DNA of 21,640 bases from SLJN01 sp964505385 (GCA_964505385.1 CAZDIA010000041.1:1-21640), one strand, 5' to 3'. Counted from the first letter of the stretch, positions 1 through 8,190 are shown. A program made the numbers and translations. The notes: generated by a model from the letters alone, not told the origin.

Positions 1-2
1 AA

Positions 3-149
3 CAGGCCCGGCAAATGGATAACGATGCCCTCGCCATCAAAGAAAACAAAAAACCCATCGTCCCCGGCGAAGATGGGTTGGCGGATATCCGGGTGGTAAA
101 AGCGATTATGGAATCCTCCCGAAAAGATGGAGAAACGATACGGCTGTAA
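3..149 (+). CDS. Gfo/Idh/MocA family oxidoreductase, C-terminal fragment
   Basis: Only the last 48 codons are in the window; the reading frame is open from the left edge and stops at TAA 147-149. The visible peptide contains QMDNDALAIKENK, then VPGEDGLADIRVVKAI and ends in GETIRL. This matches the usual C-terminal end of NAD(P)-dependent glucose-fructose oxidoreductase-like proteins, where a conserved 'F...AI..n..P.VPGE.GL.D...IeAIy.SA..G..V.L' segment closes the substrate domain. The Rossmann domain would lie upstream, outside the window, so the substrate cannot be guessed. It converges on the lipoprotein gene at 227-1132 with a 77-bp AT-rich gap in which no convincing terminator is seen. 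The family call rests on this short tail only. Confidence 0.75.
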   Translation, partial: QARQMDNDALAIKENKKPIVPGEDGLADIRVVKAIMESSRKDGETIRL

Positions 150-226
150 TGTAAATCTTAAAAAATAAATTAGATAACCTTCTCCCTGGAAGTTCCTTTT
201 CAGTAAATGAACTATAAAAGCTATAT

Positions 227-1132
227 CTAACGGACTTTATTCCCGGTCACATTAAATTCAAGGCGGTATACCAGATCCAACGATGTAATAAACAGCTGAC
301 TCGGATCATCAAGTCGCCACTCCAAATTGGTTATTTGCTGATCAAAACCGATATCCCTGAGATGCTCACCTGACTCTTCAAACACCGTTAATCCGGCCGG
401 GCCTGTGGTGTAGAGCCGGCCATTCGTATCGGTTACCATACCGTCAGCAGCGCCGCCATCCCCCATGGGTTCAACACTTGCAAATTCACGCGGATTGGAC
501 ACATTGGCTGCCTCATCCACATCAAAAACAATGATATCGCCAGTTTCAGAATCATTGACATAGAGGCGGGATTCATCCGGAGAAAAAACGATCCCATTAG
601 GATAGTTGAATTCATCATAAATCACTGAGAGCTCCCCATCAGGAGAATACCGATACACTCCGCTAAAATCCAATTCGCGATTTTCGTCTTCAACGCCAAA
701 CGGCGGGTCTGTAAAAAAGATCGCATTGTTGGAATGTACTGCAACGTCATTGGGGCTGTTTAACCGATTGCCTTCATAGTTGTCGATAAAAACCTCCGGT
801 TCCAGATCATCCTGAACTCTTGAAACAGTTCCGGCATGTTGTGCCATAATTATATTTCCATCAACATCCGCCTGAATACCATTTGAATTCATGGAGGGTT
901 CGATATAGACATCTGTTCCATCTTCGAGATGCCATCGATATACGCGATCTGCAGGTATGTCACTGAATATCAAAAACCCTTCAGGGTGCCAGTATGGACC
1001 TTCCGTAAATTCATGCCCTTCACTGATTACCTCGGGTTCGGCATCTTCATCAATGATTGGGCGATCATCCGCGCAGGCAACTACTGCCACTGATAAAACG
1101 CAAAATGCAGTTACAAGCTTTAATATTTTCAA
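227..1132 (-). CDS. SMP-30/gluconolactonase-like lipoprotein
   Basis: A 301-residue secreted six-bladed beta-propeller of the SMP-30/gluconolactonase/LRE family, probably a lactone or ester hydrolase. Residues 1-20 form a signal peptide ending in the lipobox VVAC (lipidated Cys20), so it should be membrane-anchored on the periplasmic side. Family metal ligands appear to be present: Glu44 in EGPYWHPEG, Asn179 in YPNGIVFSPDESRLYV and Asp230 in ADGMVTDTNGRLY. The TDPPFG and NSPNDV motifs also fit. The start codon is TTG (1130-1132), supported by GGAG at 1140-1143, seven bases upstream; no ATG gives the signal peptide. A neighbouring sugar-type dehydrogenase (3-149) fits a sugar-lactone context, but that gene is convergent, so the link is only inferred. 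Family confidence is high; the substrate is unknown. Confidence 0.85.
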   Translation of the reverse strand: MKILKLVTAFCVLSVAVVACADDRPIIDEDAEPEVISEGHEFTEGPYWHPEGFLIFSDIPADRVYRWHLEDGTDVYIEPSMNSNGIQADVDGNIIMAQHAGTVSRVQDDLEPEVFIDNYEGNRLNSPNDVAVHSNNAIFFTDPPFGVEDENRELDFSGVYRYSPDGELSVIYDEFNYPNGIVFSPDESRLYVNDSETGDIIVFDVDEAANVSNPREFASVEPMGDGGAADGMVTDTNGRLYTTGPAGLTVFEESGEHLRDIGFDQQITNLEWRLDDPSQLFITSLDLVYRLEFNVTGNKVR

Positions 1133-1208
1133 AATAGTACTCCAATTTTAGGATCAGTGAAATATAAACATCAAAGATGTAAATCCTGAATTTATTTCGT
1201 CTATGAGC

Positions 1209-1232
1209 AAAAAGTTGCAGTGGTTGTCTGCA
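1209..1232 (-). terminator. Possible weak terminator after the M20 gene
   Basis: On the minus strand TGCAG-ACAACCA-CTGCA is followed by ACTTTTT, nine bases after the stop of the M20 gene. The stem is only 5 bp, so this is a weak candidate for the end of the met/thr operon. Confidence 0.3.
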
Positions 1233-1240
1233 CGTTACCG

Positions 1241-2389
1241 TCAGCCGCAAAACCTTTGTGCTGTGCGTACCAGAATTTCACCAAGCTCAGCAACCGCATC
1301 CAGTTCCACCCACTCTACATCCTCATGGATTCCACCTCCTTTGGGACCTAAAATGACAGACTCAATTCCTGCCTCACCAAAAATGGCAGAGTCTTCCCAC
1401 CAGGTGTGACCAATATAACGCGGATTTTTACCGATCACTTCAGAAGCCGCCGCAAATGTTTTTTCTACTATTGGTGCCGACTCCGCCACTTCGTAAGGAC
1501 TACGCCACATCTCAGTTTCAAGAGACGCGCGAAAATCGGGATCGGATTTCTGCAGCTTATCAATTATAAGCTCAAGTTCGCCGGATACACTTCCTTTGGT
1601 TTCCCCCGGCAGGGTTCTGCGCTCAACGTTTATGGTGCATTCATTGGAATAAATAAATAAACTACGGCCGCCGTTGATCAGCGGAACATGCATAGAAGCC
1701 TCACCGCACAACGGGTGTTTTCTCTTTTCCGGAAGTTCGTCTGCAAGTTTATCCAGCTCAGCAAGAAACAAGCCCATTTTACGATTCGCGTCAACACCCA
1801 CTCTATGCTGCCCGCCATGTGCCGTCTTGCCCTCAGTGGTGATTTTATAGATGCCGAATCCACGGTGTGCCAGGCAAACATCCAGGTCTGTAGGCTCGGT
1901 AACTACGGCTGCATCAGGTTTGTGTTTTTTAATTACATCCTGTGCTCCGATGCTTTCATATTCTTCATCAGCTACAAATGAAAAAAGCACGTCTCCGTTT
2001 AGCTCAATATTTTCTTCTCTGATCTTTTTTGCTGCCGCCAGTATCGCTGCAATACTTCCTTTCATATCGTACGCACCACGCCCGTAGAGCTTTCCATTCT
2101 CGATTTTTGCCGAAAACGGATACTCCATACCGGTAATGCCAACAGTATCCATATGGGCGTTGAGCATCAGTGAGGGTCCATCACCTTTTCCCCGAATTAT
2201 TCCGGTTACATTCACACGACCGGGAGCAAGCTGATCTAATTCAGCTTCAATACCCATATCATTAAGCAAACCGATAATATATTCACCAACTTCCTGCTCT
2301 CCGCCACCCCCGGATTCCAAATCCGGATTTACAGAGTTGATTTGTACCAATTTTTTCAGCGTTTCGGAGGAAAAACTTTTATCGATCAT
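1241..2389 (-). CDS. M20 family metallohydrolase (ArgE/DapE/ACY1-like deacylase)
   Basis: A 382-residue dinuclear zinc amidohydrolase of peptidase family M20A. All catalytic features are visible: His79 and Asp81 in NAHMDTV, the bridging Asp108 in GRGAYDMKG, the general base/metal pair Glu142-Glu143 in ADEEYES, an acidic ligand in VTEPTDLDV, and His355 in GGGIHEDVEWV. A lid/dimerisation domain occupies roughly residues 180-290. These enzymes remove acetyl, succinyl or formyl groups from amino acids, or act as dipeptidases; sequence alone does not separate ArgE from DapE here. It is the last gene of the minus-strand operon, starting 46 bp after thrA. Because thrA commits aspartate to the lysine/threonine/methionine family, a DapE-like role in diaminopimelate synthesis is possible, but this is inference. 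ATG start at 2387-2389 without a clear SD. Confidence 0.85.
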   Translation of the reverse strand: MIDKSFSSETLKKLVQINSVNPDLESGGGGEQEVGEYIIGLLNDMGIEAELDQLAPGRVNVTGIIRGKGDGPSLMLNAHMDTVGITGMEYPFSAKIENGKLYGRGAYDMKGSIAAILAAAKKIREENIELNGDVLFSFVADEEYESIGAQDVIKKHKPDAAVVTEPTDLDVCLAHRGFGIYKITTEGKTAHGGQHRVGVDANRKMGLFLAELDKLADELPEKRKHPLCGEASMHVPLINGGRSLFIYSNECTINVERRTLPGETKGSVSGELELIIDKLQKSDPDFRASLETEMWRSPYEVAESAPIVEKTFAAASEVIGKNPRYIGHTWWEDSAIFGEAGIESVILGPKGGGIHEDVEWVELDAVAELGEILVRTAQRFCG

Positions 2390-2435
2390 TACTCATGAGT
2401 TTAATTCATCAGCCTTATTAACAGATACACGGGAA

Positions 2436-4880
2436 TCAGCTAAAAACCCGCCTGCTGATTTTCTGAATATCAGACAAAACACCTGATGCAGTAACTTCCC
2501 TGCCGGCTCCGGGCCCCTGAATAATTATGGGAGACATACGGTAACGCTTTGTATATATCAGCAGTTGATTATCCGTGCCGGAAAGTGTGCCAAGAGGTGA
2601 TTCCGAGGGGACTTCCCGCACACCTATTTTGATTTGACCATTGCTTAGCTCTCCAACATACCGTAATACATTGCCCCGTCGGGCTGCTTCATCAACTTTA
2701 TTTTGCCACTCCTCGTCATAATCTCCGATACGTTCGAAAAACGTTTCAAGCGGAACATCTCTGAGAGCTTCCGGCGTCAGGTTTTCGACCTGGAGGTCAT
2801 CGCGTTCAATCTGTAACCCGGAAGTTCGTGCAAGTATCAAAAACTTCCGGGCAACATCTTCTCCGGAAAGATCATCCCGGGGATCCGGCTCGGCATAACC
2901 CTCTTTTCGGGCGCGGGTTACAGTTTCACCAAACGGAGCTCCGTTTTCAAGGCTGCCGAACAGGTAGGTCATTGTACCCGATACAACTCCTTCAATGCGC
3001 TCAATCTGATCACCGCTTCGTTTCAAATCGAGAATCGTTTGCACTACCGGCAATCCGGCACCGACCGTTGCTTCAAAATAGTAATGCGTGTGATTCGGGC
3101 TGGTGTGGGCGATCAGTTTATCAAAATATTGCTGCGATGCTGTATTTGCACGTTTTGAAGGTGTAACTATGTTTATCCCTGCCGCAAGCAGCTCATCATA
3201 AAGTCCAGCCACCTCTTTGCTTCCGGTTGCATCAACAAAAACCGTACGATAGGCAAAGTCCTGTTTCAAGCGTCGAATAATTTCATCCCACCGGGTCGGA
3301 TCACCTTCATCAAGATAGTTTTGAACTTCACCCGGAGGAATGCCGTCTGCCGACCAGCTGGTTGATAATGAGTTGCACGCTCCAATTATGGACAACTCCA
3401 CTTTTCCCTGATCAAGCTGACCGATTTGATTTATCAATTCGCTGCCAATGGTCCCGTTGCCGGCGATAAACAACCGTAGCCGCCGGGCGTGTACACAAAA
3501 GTGATCGTTGATCAGCCGGGTGGCACGCTGAGCGTCGCTGTTTTCAATCAGCATACTCAGATGACGATTTGCAGAGCCACGTGCTATCGCAAGCGGTGAA
3601 ATTTTGTTTTCTCCCAGCACGGACAGCACCTCGCCACTCAGCGATGCGTCGTATTCCAGTCTTTCCCCGATTACCGTAACCATACTCACTTGATCCCGAA
3701 CTTTCGGAGATTCAATCAGCCCGTTTGTCTTCTCAACCTGGAAGGTTTTGTCCAGCACTTCGAGAGCCTGATCTTTTCTTTTAAAATCAGTTACAAAACT
3801 TACACCATAATCAGCTGAGGCGGCAGCATTAAACCAGACCGGGATTCCCGCTTCGGCAAGATCATGCAGTGCTCTGGAGGTGAGCCCGTGGATACGGTCC
3901 AATCCCTTGCTTTTGATGGTAATCAGAACAATATTTTTTCGTAGAGAAACTGACCGCAGGCTTCCCTGGCTTGTTTCATAGTCTTCATTGATAAGAGTCT
4001 GGCCGCCATCCGGATCGAACGTGTTGTGTACACTGACCGGTATTGCATGTTCTTCAAGGGGTAACACAGTTCGCGGATGCAGAACTTTGGTGCCGAAATG
4101 CGCCATCTCAGCAATTTCGGCATAATTAAGCTGGGGAATGGTTACCGCAGTGTCGGCAACATCAGGATCGGTGGTAAGCACACCGTTTACATCAGACCAG
4201 ATTTCCACTTCATCAGCCTTTAGCGCATCGGCGATTAAACCCGCCGTATAGTCCGATCCAGACCGCCCCAATGTCGTAATTTCCTTATCAGATGTTGATC
4301 CGATAAATCCGGTAATCACCGGCACTTCATTGCTATTTCGCGGCAGCGTCTTTTTGATCAGATCTCTTGTGGTTCGAACATCCACATCAGCCTCCCCGAA
4401 GCGGTCATTTGTCCGGATGAAGTTATGCGAACTGTACGCATTTGAAGAAATGTCATCCTTCCTTAATGTGGCAGCAAATATTTCCGAAGATGCGCACTCT
4501 CCGAAGGAAAGGATTTCATCTTTATGACGAGGAGAAACCTCAGATTGCGCTTCAACACTTTCAAGCCGATACTCAAGCTCTGATAACAGTTGGCTTATCG
4601 GTGCATTCTCCTGAGGTGCAGCTAACTCTTTCCATAAACCAAGGTGGCGGTCGGTCAACTGCCCGAATCTTTTTTTCCAGGACTGACTTCCTTTGGCTGC
4701 AAGATCTATTAGTGCAAGAAGTTCATCGGTAACCCCGCCCACGGCTGATACAACAACCGCAATTCGGTACTTTTTAAGCCGGTTTTTAACAATAGATACA
4801 GCCTTATTAATACTTTCTGCATCTTTGAGTGAGCTGCCTCCGAATTTAAGTACATGCAAACCCGTCTTATTTTGTGACAT
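2436..4880 (-). CDS. thrA: Bifunctional aspartokinase / homoserine dehydrogenase
   Basis: An 814-residue fusion catalysing the first and third steps of the aspartate pathway: ATP-dependent phosphorylation of aspartate and NAD(P)H-dependent reduction of aspartate semialdehyde to homoserine. The kinase domain spans about 8-320 (KFGGSS with Lys12; GRSGSDYTA; EIWSDVNGVLTTDP). Two ACT regulatory repeats follow at about 325-460. The dehydrogenase starts near 468, with the nucleotide loop GNGTIG at 474-479, TPSKRAN with Lys576, EATVGAGLPV, and DPRDDLSGEDVARK at 666-679 with the catalytic acid/lysine residues. Length is close to E. coli ThrA (820). A longer frame runs back to 4940, but the N-terminus normal for the family begins at ATG 4878-4880. 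That start overlaps the end of metX by 14 bp, suggesting translational coupling. As part of the operon it would be under the Cys-leader/SAM-I control region, so methionine-pathway status would also gate homoserine supply. Confidence 0.95.
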   Translation of the reverse strand: MSQNKTGLHVLKFGGSSLKDAESINKAVSIVKNRLKKYRIAVVVSAVGGVTDELLALIDLAAKGSQSWKKRFGQLTDRHLGLWKELAAPQENAPISQLLSELEYRLESVEAQSEVSPRHKDEILSFGECASSEIFAATLRKDDISSNAYSSHNFIRTNDRFGEADVDVRTTRDLIKKTLPRNSNEVPVITGFIGSTSDKEITTLGRSGSDYTAGLIADALKADEVEIWSDVNGVLTTDPDVADTAVTIPQLNYAEIAEMAHFGTKVLHPRTVLPLEEHAIPVSVHNTFDPDGGQTLINEDYETSQGSLRSVSLRKNIVLITIKSKGLDRIHGLTSRALHDLAEAGIPVWFNAAASADYGVSFVTDFKRKDQALEVLDKTFQVEKTNGLIESPKVRDQVSMVTVIGERLEYDASLSGEVLSVLGENKISPLAIARGSANRHLSMLIENSDAQRATRLINDHFCVHARRLRLFIAGNGTIGSELINQIGQLDQGKVELSIIGACNSLSTSWSADGIPPGEVQNYLDEGDPTRWDEIIRRLKQDFAYRTVFVDATGSKEVAGLYDELLAAGINIVTPSKRANTASQQYFDKLIAHTSPNHTHYYFEATVGAGLPVVQTILDLKRSGDQIERIEGVVSGTMTYLFGSLENGAPFGETVTRARKEGYAEPDPRDDLSGEDVARKFLILARTSGLQIERDDLQVENLTPEALRDVPLETFFERIGDYDEEWQNKVDEAARRGNVLRYVGELSNGQIKIGVREVPSESPLGTLSGTDNQLLIYTKRYRMSPIIIQGPGAGREVTASGVLSDIQKISRRVFS

Positions 4881-5910
4881 TGGATAAATCGTATTTAGAA
4901 AGAAATTCAGTAATAATTTGTGATAGTTGATTGAATTCAATCAGAAAACCATCGTGGCCGTTTTCGCTGTGCATTTCAATAAAACTTCCGTTAGGAAGCA
5001 TCCCTGCAAGTTCTTGTTGTTCGGGGACCGGGTAAAGCACATCAGAATCAATACCTATGACTAATGCCGGTTGCCGTGCCGCCTGTAATACTTTTTCAGC
5101 ATTCCCCCGGTTACGAGCTACATCATGAGAGTCCATGACCTGCGTCAGCCGGATATAGGTATTCGCGTCAAAGCGATTAACCAGCTTTTCGCCCTGGTAA
5201 TTCAGGTAGGATTCCACCTTAAACTGACCGCTTTCATCCTGTAGCTCCCGGGAAAATCGTTTTTCAAACGAATGATGGGTGCGGTAGGAGATCATAGCCA
5301 TCATTCTGGCGGCGGCGAGTCCATGTGCGGGCGGATCATCCGGATCATAAAAACCGTTGTTCCATTTAGGATCGGCCATTATGGTTTGGCGCTGGGTTTC
5401 CCCGAAGGCTATTGCCCAGGCGGAATGTGCTTTTCCCATAGCGATCAAAACCATGCGCTCTACGCGGTCGTCCATCAAACCGAACTCCAATGCCTGCATG
5501 CCTCCCATTGATCCGCCGAAAACAAATCGGATGCTGTTTACACCAAGATGATCCAGTAAAAGTTGCTGCTGCCGGACAAGGTCGCGGACTGTCAGAACCG
5601 GGAAATCAGCCTGATAAGACTTCCCTGTTTCGGGATTTACAGATCCGGGACCAGTGCTGCCGTAACAGCTGCCAAATACGTTGGCGCAGATGATAAAATC
5701 TTTCTGCGGATCAAACACATTCCCTTCTCCGAATAACCCGGAGAGCCACTCGTCGGCATCTGCGCTTCCGGTTAGCGCATGACAAATGACAACCGCATTG
5801 GACCGGTCCTCATTCAGACTGCCCCAGGTGCGATAGCTGATCACCGGCCGGGTCAGAGTTTCACCCGATTCGGTGGTAAATGAGGATAAACTGAAAGTTT
5901 GAGAATCCAT
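4867..5910 (-). CDS. metX: Homoserine O-acetyltransferase
   Basis: A 347-residue alpha/beta-hydrolase-fold acyltransferase that activates homoserine with acetyl-CoA, supplying O-acetylhomoserine to the sulfhydrylase encoded upstream. The nucleophile is Ser134 in FGGSMGGMQA. The acid is most likely Asp290 in DSDVLYP, and the base is His319 in NGHDGF. The N-terminal block VISYRTWGSLNEDRSNAVVICHALTGSADA and the GSCYGSTGP loop are typical of MetX. Acetyl rather than succinyl use is assumed from partnership with a MetY-type enzyme, and some MetX proteins do use succinyl-CoA. ATG at 5908-5910. The gene lies 315 bp downstream of metY, an unusually long gap for this operon, filled with inverted repeats (see 5944-6044), and it overlaps thrA. 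Confidence 0.95.
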   Translation of the reverse strand: MDSQTFSLSSFTTESGETLTRPVISYRTWGSLNEDRSNAVVICHALTGSADADEWLSGLFGEGNVFDPQKDFIICANVFGSCYGSTGPGSVNPETGKSYQADFPVLTVRDLVRQQQLLLDHLGVNSIRFVFGGSMGGMQALEFGLMDDRVERMVLIAMGKAHSAWAIAFGETQRQTIMADPKWNNGFYDPDDPPAHGLAAARMMAMISYRTHHSFEKRFSRELQDESGQFKVESYLNYQGEKLVNRFDANTYIRLTQVMDSHDVARNRGNAEKVLQAARQPALVIGIDSDVLYPVPEQQELAGMLPNGSFIEMHSENGHDGFLIEFNQLSQIITEFLSKYDLSNVTK

Positions 5911-5943
5911 ATGCTCAGTTCAAATTTATAGTTAGTGCCCAAA

Positions 5944-6044
5944 GAAAACGCCAATATCTTCGTTCCGCTCGTCCCAAAAATGCTCGAGTACGCCGTGTAC
6001 ACTGCGCTCTTTGGGACTTCGCGCGCCTTGATCTTGGCGTTTTC
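5944..6044. repeat. Long imperfect inverted repeat between metY and metX
   Basis: The arms GAAAACGCCAA (5944-5954) and TTGGCGTTTTC (6034-6044) are perfect complements. A second perfect block, GTCCCAAA (5971-5978) / TTTGGGAC (6010-6017), lies inside at the same register, separated by a 12-base unpaired stretch on each side. The whole 101 bp can fold into one hairpin on either strand. The 8-mer TTAGTGCC occurs at 5932-5939 and 6078-6085, flanking the element. There is no U-tract, so it is not an obvious terminator. It may be a small non-autonomous element or an mRNA-stabilising or processing structure. Confidence 0.6.
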
Positions 6045-6164
6045 TAAGCGCACTTAGAGTTTTCTTACAGACACTAATTAGTGCCTCTAACAGAGTGATT
6101 AACAAAGCCGGATTAATTTTATATTTAAAAAAGGATGCTTTGATACAGAGTATCATCCCCCGTC

Positions 6165-6198
6165 TGTTTTGAAACTCAGGGTGAAGTGTTTCAAAACA
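6165..6198. repeat. 11-bp perfect inverted repeat downstream of metY
   Basis: TGTTTTGAAAC (6165-6175) and GTTTCAAAACA (6188-6198) flank a 12-base loop, starting 27 bases after the metY stop codon. A second small hairpin (GATAC-AGA-GTATC) sits just beside it, near 6142-6154. No U-run follows on the minus strand, so it is more likely a processing or stability hairpin than an intrinsic terminator; an operator is also possible. Confidence 0.5.
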
Positions 6199-6225
6199 TT
6201 CGGGCGGATGACTTTCTGTTTATTC

Positions 6226-7554
6226 TTATGATGTAACTTTAATGTTACTGAAGGCGCTATCAAAGTCCTCTTTGATATCTTCAATATGTTCGATACCGAC
6301 GGACACCCTCACCAACTCATTCGTAACACCGGTAGAATTCTGTTCTTCCTCGCTTAATTGCTGGTGTGTTGTTGATGCCGGGTGAATCACCAGGGTTTTG
6401 GCATCTCCCACATTGGCAAGATGGCTTGCCAGTTCTACATTTTCGATAAAATCCCTGCCCGCTTCATAGCCGCCTTTGACACCAAAAGTGAGTACCGCGC
6501 CAAATTTACCCGGTTGCAGGTATTTTTTAGCCGCTTCGTGATACGGATGATCAGGGAGACCTGCGTAGCTTACCCACTCAACGGCATCGTGCTCTTGAAG
6601 CCACTTAGCCAGTTCGAGAGCGTTTTCGCAATGGCGTTCCACACGAAGGGAAAGGGTTTCAAGTCCCTGCAAAAACAGAAAGCTATTGAATGGTGACTGC
6701 GCCGGGCCAAGATCACGCAAACCTTCCACTCTTGCCCGAATGGCGAATGCGATATTTCCGAACGGGCCGTCTTCGCCAAAAACTTCCCAGAATTTCAGCC
6801 CGTGATAGCCGGGAGAAGGTTCGGTAAACATGGGAAATTTTCCATTGCCCCAGTTGAAGTTGCCGGCATCAACCAAAACTCCGCCGATGGATGTGCCATG
6901 CCCACCGATCCACTTGGTGGCTGAATTAACAATTACATTTGCCCCAAAATCAATAGGGCGTGCAATTGCGCCTGCAGCACCAAAAGTATTATCAACAATG
7001 AGCGGGATGTCATGCTCCTGCGCAACTTTGGCAATTCCCTCGAAATCAGGAACATTGTTTCGCGGATTGCCAATGGTTTCTACATACAGAGCCTTGGTAT
7101 TTTCATCAATATGAGATTTAAAGGTCTCGGGCTCATCATCCCCGGTGAATTTAAAATCAATACCGAGGCGGGGCAGCGTAACTTTGAACTGGTTATATGT
7201 TCCGCCGTACAGGTTGGAAGTTGTTACGATGTTATCACCGGCCTTTGCGATATTAGTGATGGCAAGTAACTGTGCTGCCTGCCCTGAACTGGTAGCTACC
7301 GCTGCCACTCCACCCTCCAGAGCGGCAATCCGGTTTTCAAAAACATCATTTGTCGGATTCATGATTCGGCTGTAAATATTGCCGAAGTCCTTCAATCCAA
7401 AAAGAGTAGCAGCGTGTTCGGTATCATCAAACTGATAAGAAGTTGTTTGATAAATAGGTACGGCCCTGGCGTTAGTGGCAGGGTCTACTTGTTGACCGGC
7501 ATGAAGCTGCAGTGTTTCAAACCGGTAATTTTTAGGTTTATCATTATTGCTCAT
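6226..7554 (-). CDS. metY: O-acetylhomoserine sulfhydrylase (PLP-dependent)
   Basis: A 442-residue Cys/Met-metabolism PLP enzyme. The length and N-terminus (YRFETLQLHAGQ..DPATNARAVPIYQTTSY) are those of O-acetylhomoserine aminocarboxypropyltransferase, which condenses O-acetylhomoserine with sulfide to give homocysteine. The PLP Schiff-base lysine is Lys214 in NSATKWIGGHG, and Asp188 in VDNTFGA is the ring-nitrogen partner. YSRIMNPTNDVFENRIAALEGG is the subunit-interface cofactor loop. The C-terminal HPASTTHQQLSEEEQ..GVTNELVRVSVGIEH block is the usual substrate-binding end; the ~50-residue insertion after position 225 separates MetY from MetB/MetC. It lies second in the operon, 97 bp after the CoA-binding gene. 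Direct sulfhydrylation explains why both SAM and cysteine status could be sensed in the leader. ATG 7552-7554. Confidence 0.95.
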   Translation of the reverse strand: MSNNDKPKNYRFETLQLHAGQQVDPATNARAVPIYQTTSYQFDDTEHAATLFGLKDFGNIYSRIMNPTNDVFENRIAALEGGVAAVATSSGQAAQLLAITNIAKAGDNIVTTSNLYGGTYNQFKVTLPRLGIDFKFTGDDEPETFKSHIDENTKALYVETIGNPRNNVPDFEGIAKVAQEHDIPLIVDNTFGAAGAIARPIDFGANVIVNSATKWIGGHGTSIGGVLVDAGNFNWGNGKFPMFTEPSPGYHGLKFWEVFGEDGPFGNIAFAIRARVEGLRDLGPAQSPFNSFLFLQGLETLSLRVERHCENALELAKWLQEHDAVEWVSYAGLPDHPYHEAAKKYLQPGKFGAVLTFGVKGGYEAGRDFIENVELASHLANVGDAKTLVIHPASTTHQQLSEEEQNSTGVTNELVRVSVGIEHIEDIKEDFDSAFSNIKVTS

Positions 7555-7651
7555 GAGTGACTACGTTGTTTGGTTTTTAAGTTATTGGGTCAGTTTTTAA
7601 GTGAGTGTTGAATCATATGTTATGTTCACTCTGAAACTGCCTGTTTATGGT

Positions 7652-8119
7652 TTAACCCCGGATTAAAAACTGGTGATCCACTTTTATGCATCGGTTTTGG
7701 ATCATTTTAATTCCGGTTTTTGATAGTTGATCTTCAAGCTCAGGATGGGTGCCTGTTCCCAATTGTAACCAGATGCATCGCGGTTGTAGTTTAAGTGCCT
7801 GATCAACGGCATCTGATATATGCTCAGGACGGAGAAAAATGTCGACGACATCCACCCGCTGGTTTACAGACACTAAATCCGGATAGGCAGTTTCACCGAG
7901 TATTTCATCTGCTGTTGGATTCACCGGAATAATATTATATCCGGCTCGCTGCATGTATCGCCCTACGTAATAACTGTCTTTATTCCGATTCCTTGAAATA
8001 CCAACAATTGCAATCGTTGATATCTGCGTGAGAAAGCTTTCTATCCACTCCGTCTCCTCTGCAAGTTCAGGAGTAGCGTACATTTTTGAATCGTACCAGT
8101 TATTAAATGAAGGTTTCAT
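7652..8119 (-). CDS. CoA-binding (YccU-like) protein, first gene of the met operon
   Basis: A 155-residue single-domain Rossmann protein of the CoA_binding_2/YccU family. Key motifs, numbered from the ATG at 8119, are the nucleotide loop AIVGISRNRNKDSYYVG (38-54), IIPVNPT, VDIFLRPEHI, the IWLQLGTGTHPE segment and NRCIKVDH (142-149) with its conserved Cys144. Members bind CoA-type ligands, but the cellular role is not established. An upstream in-frame TTG at 8138-8140 lies inside the U-tract of the riboswitch terminator and is not a plausible start. ATG 8117-8119, or the later ATG at 8081-8083 (143 aa), fits better. There is no clear SD. Being the first gene under the riboswitch suggests a link to acyl-CoA or sulfur metabolism, perhaps with MetX; this is inference. 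Confidence 0.85.
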   Translation of the reverse strand: MKPSFNNWYDSKMYATPELAEETEWIESFLTQISTIAIVGISRNRNKDSYYVGRYMQRAGYNIIPVNPTADEILGETAYPDLVSVNQRVDVVDIFLRPEHISDAVDQALKLQPRCIWLQLGTGTHPELEDQLSKTGIKMIQNRCIKVDHQFLIRG

Positions 8120-8138
8120 AGGTTGAAAAATTAATCGC

Positions 8139-8178
8139 AAAAAAAAACCTCTCCCGGGAAAGCATCGGAAGAGGTTTT
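8139..8178 (-). terminator. Intrinsic terminator of the SAM-I riboswitch
   Basis: On the minus strand AAAACCTCTTCC pairs with GGGAGAGGTT and is followed by a run of nine U. It lies directly downstream of the S-box aptamer and 20 nt before the first ATG, the normal expression-platform position. A short GAAGA in the 3' strand of aptamer helix P1 could pair with UCUUC of the terminator's 5' arm, a plausible but short antiterminator contact. Confidence 0.9.
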
Positions 8179-8190
8179 AACTAATAAAAC

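Noticed and set aside
4881..4940. A 20-residue N-terminal extension of the aspartokinase-homoserine dehydrogenase.
   Set aside because: It overlaps metX deeply and lacks resemblance to aspartokinase N-termini; ATG 4878-4880 gives the normal family start.
5853..6156. Two overlapping minus-strand ORFs of 66 and 74 codons in the metY-metX gap.
   Set aside because: They run through the inverted-repeat element in two frames, with no domain, no start signal and no coherent composition.
8120..8140. An in-frame TTG that would extend the CoA-binding protein by seven residues.
   Set aside because: The codon lies in the U-tract of the riboswitch terminator and gives residues not typical of the family. 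ATG 8117-8119 is preferred.
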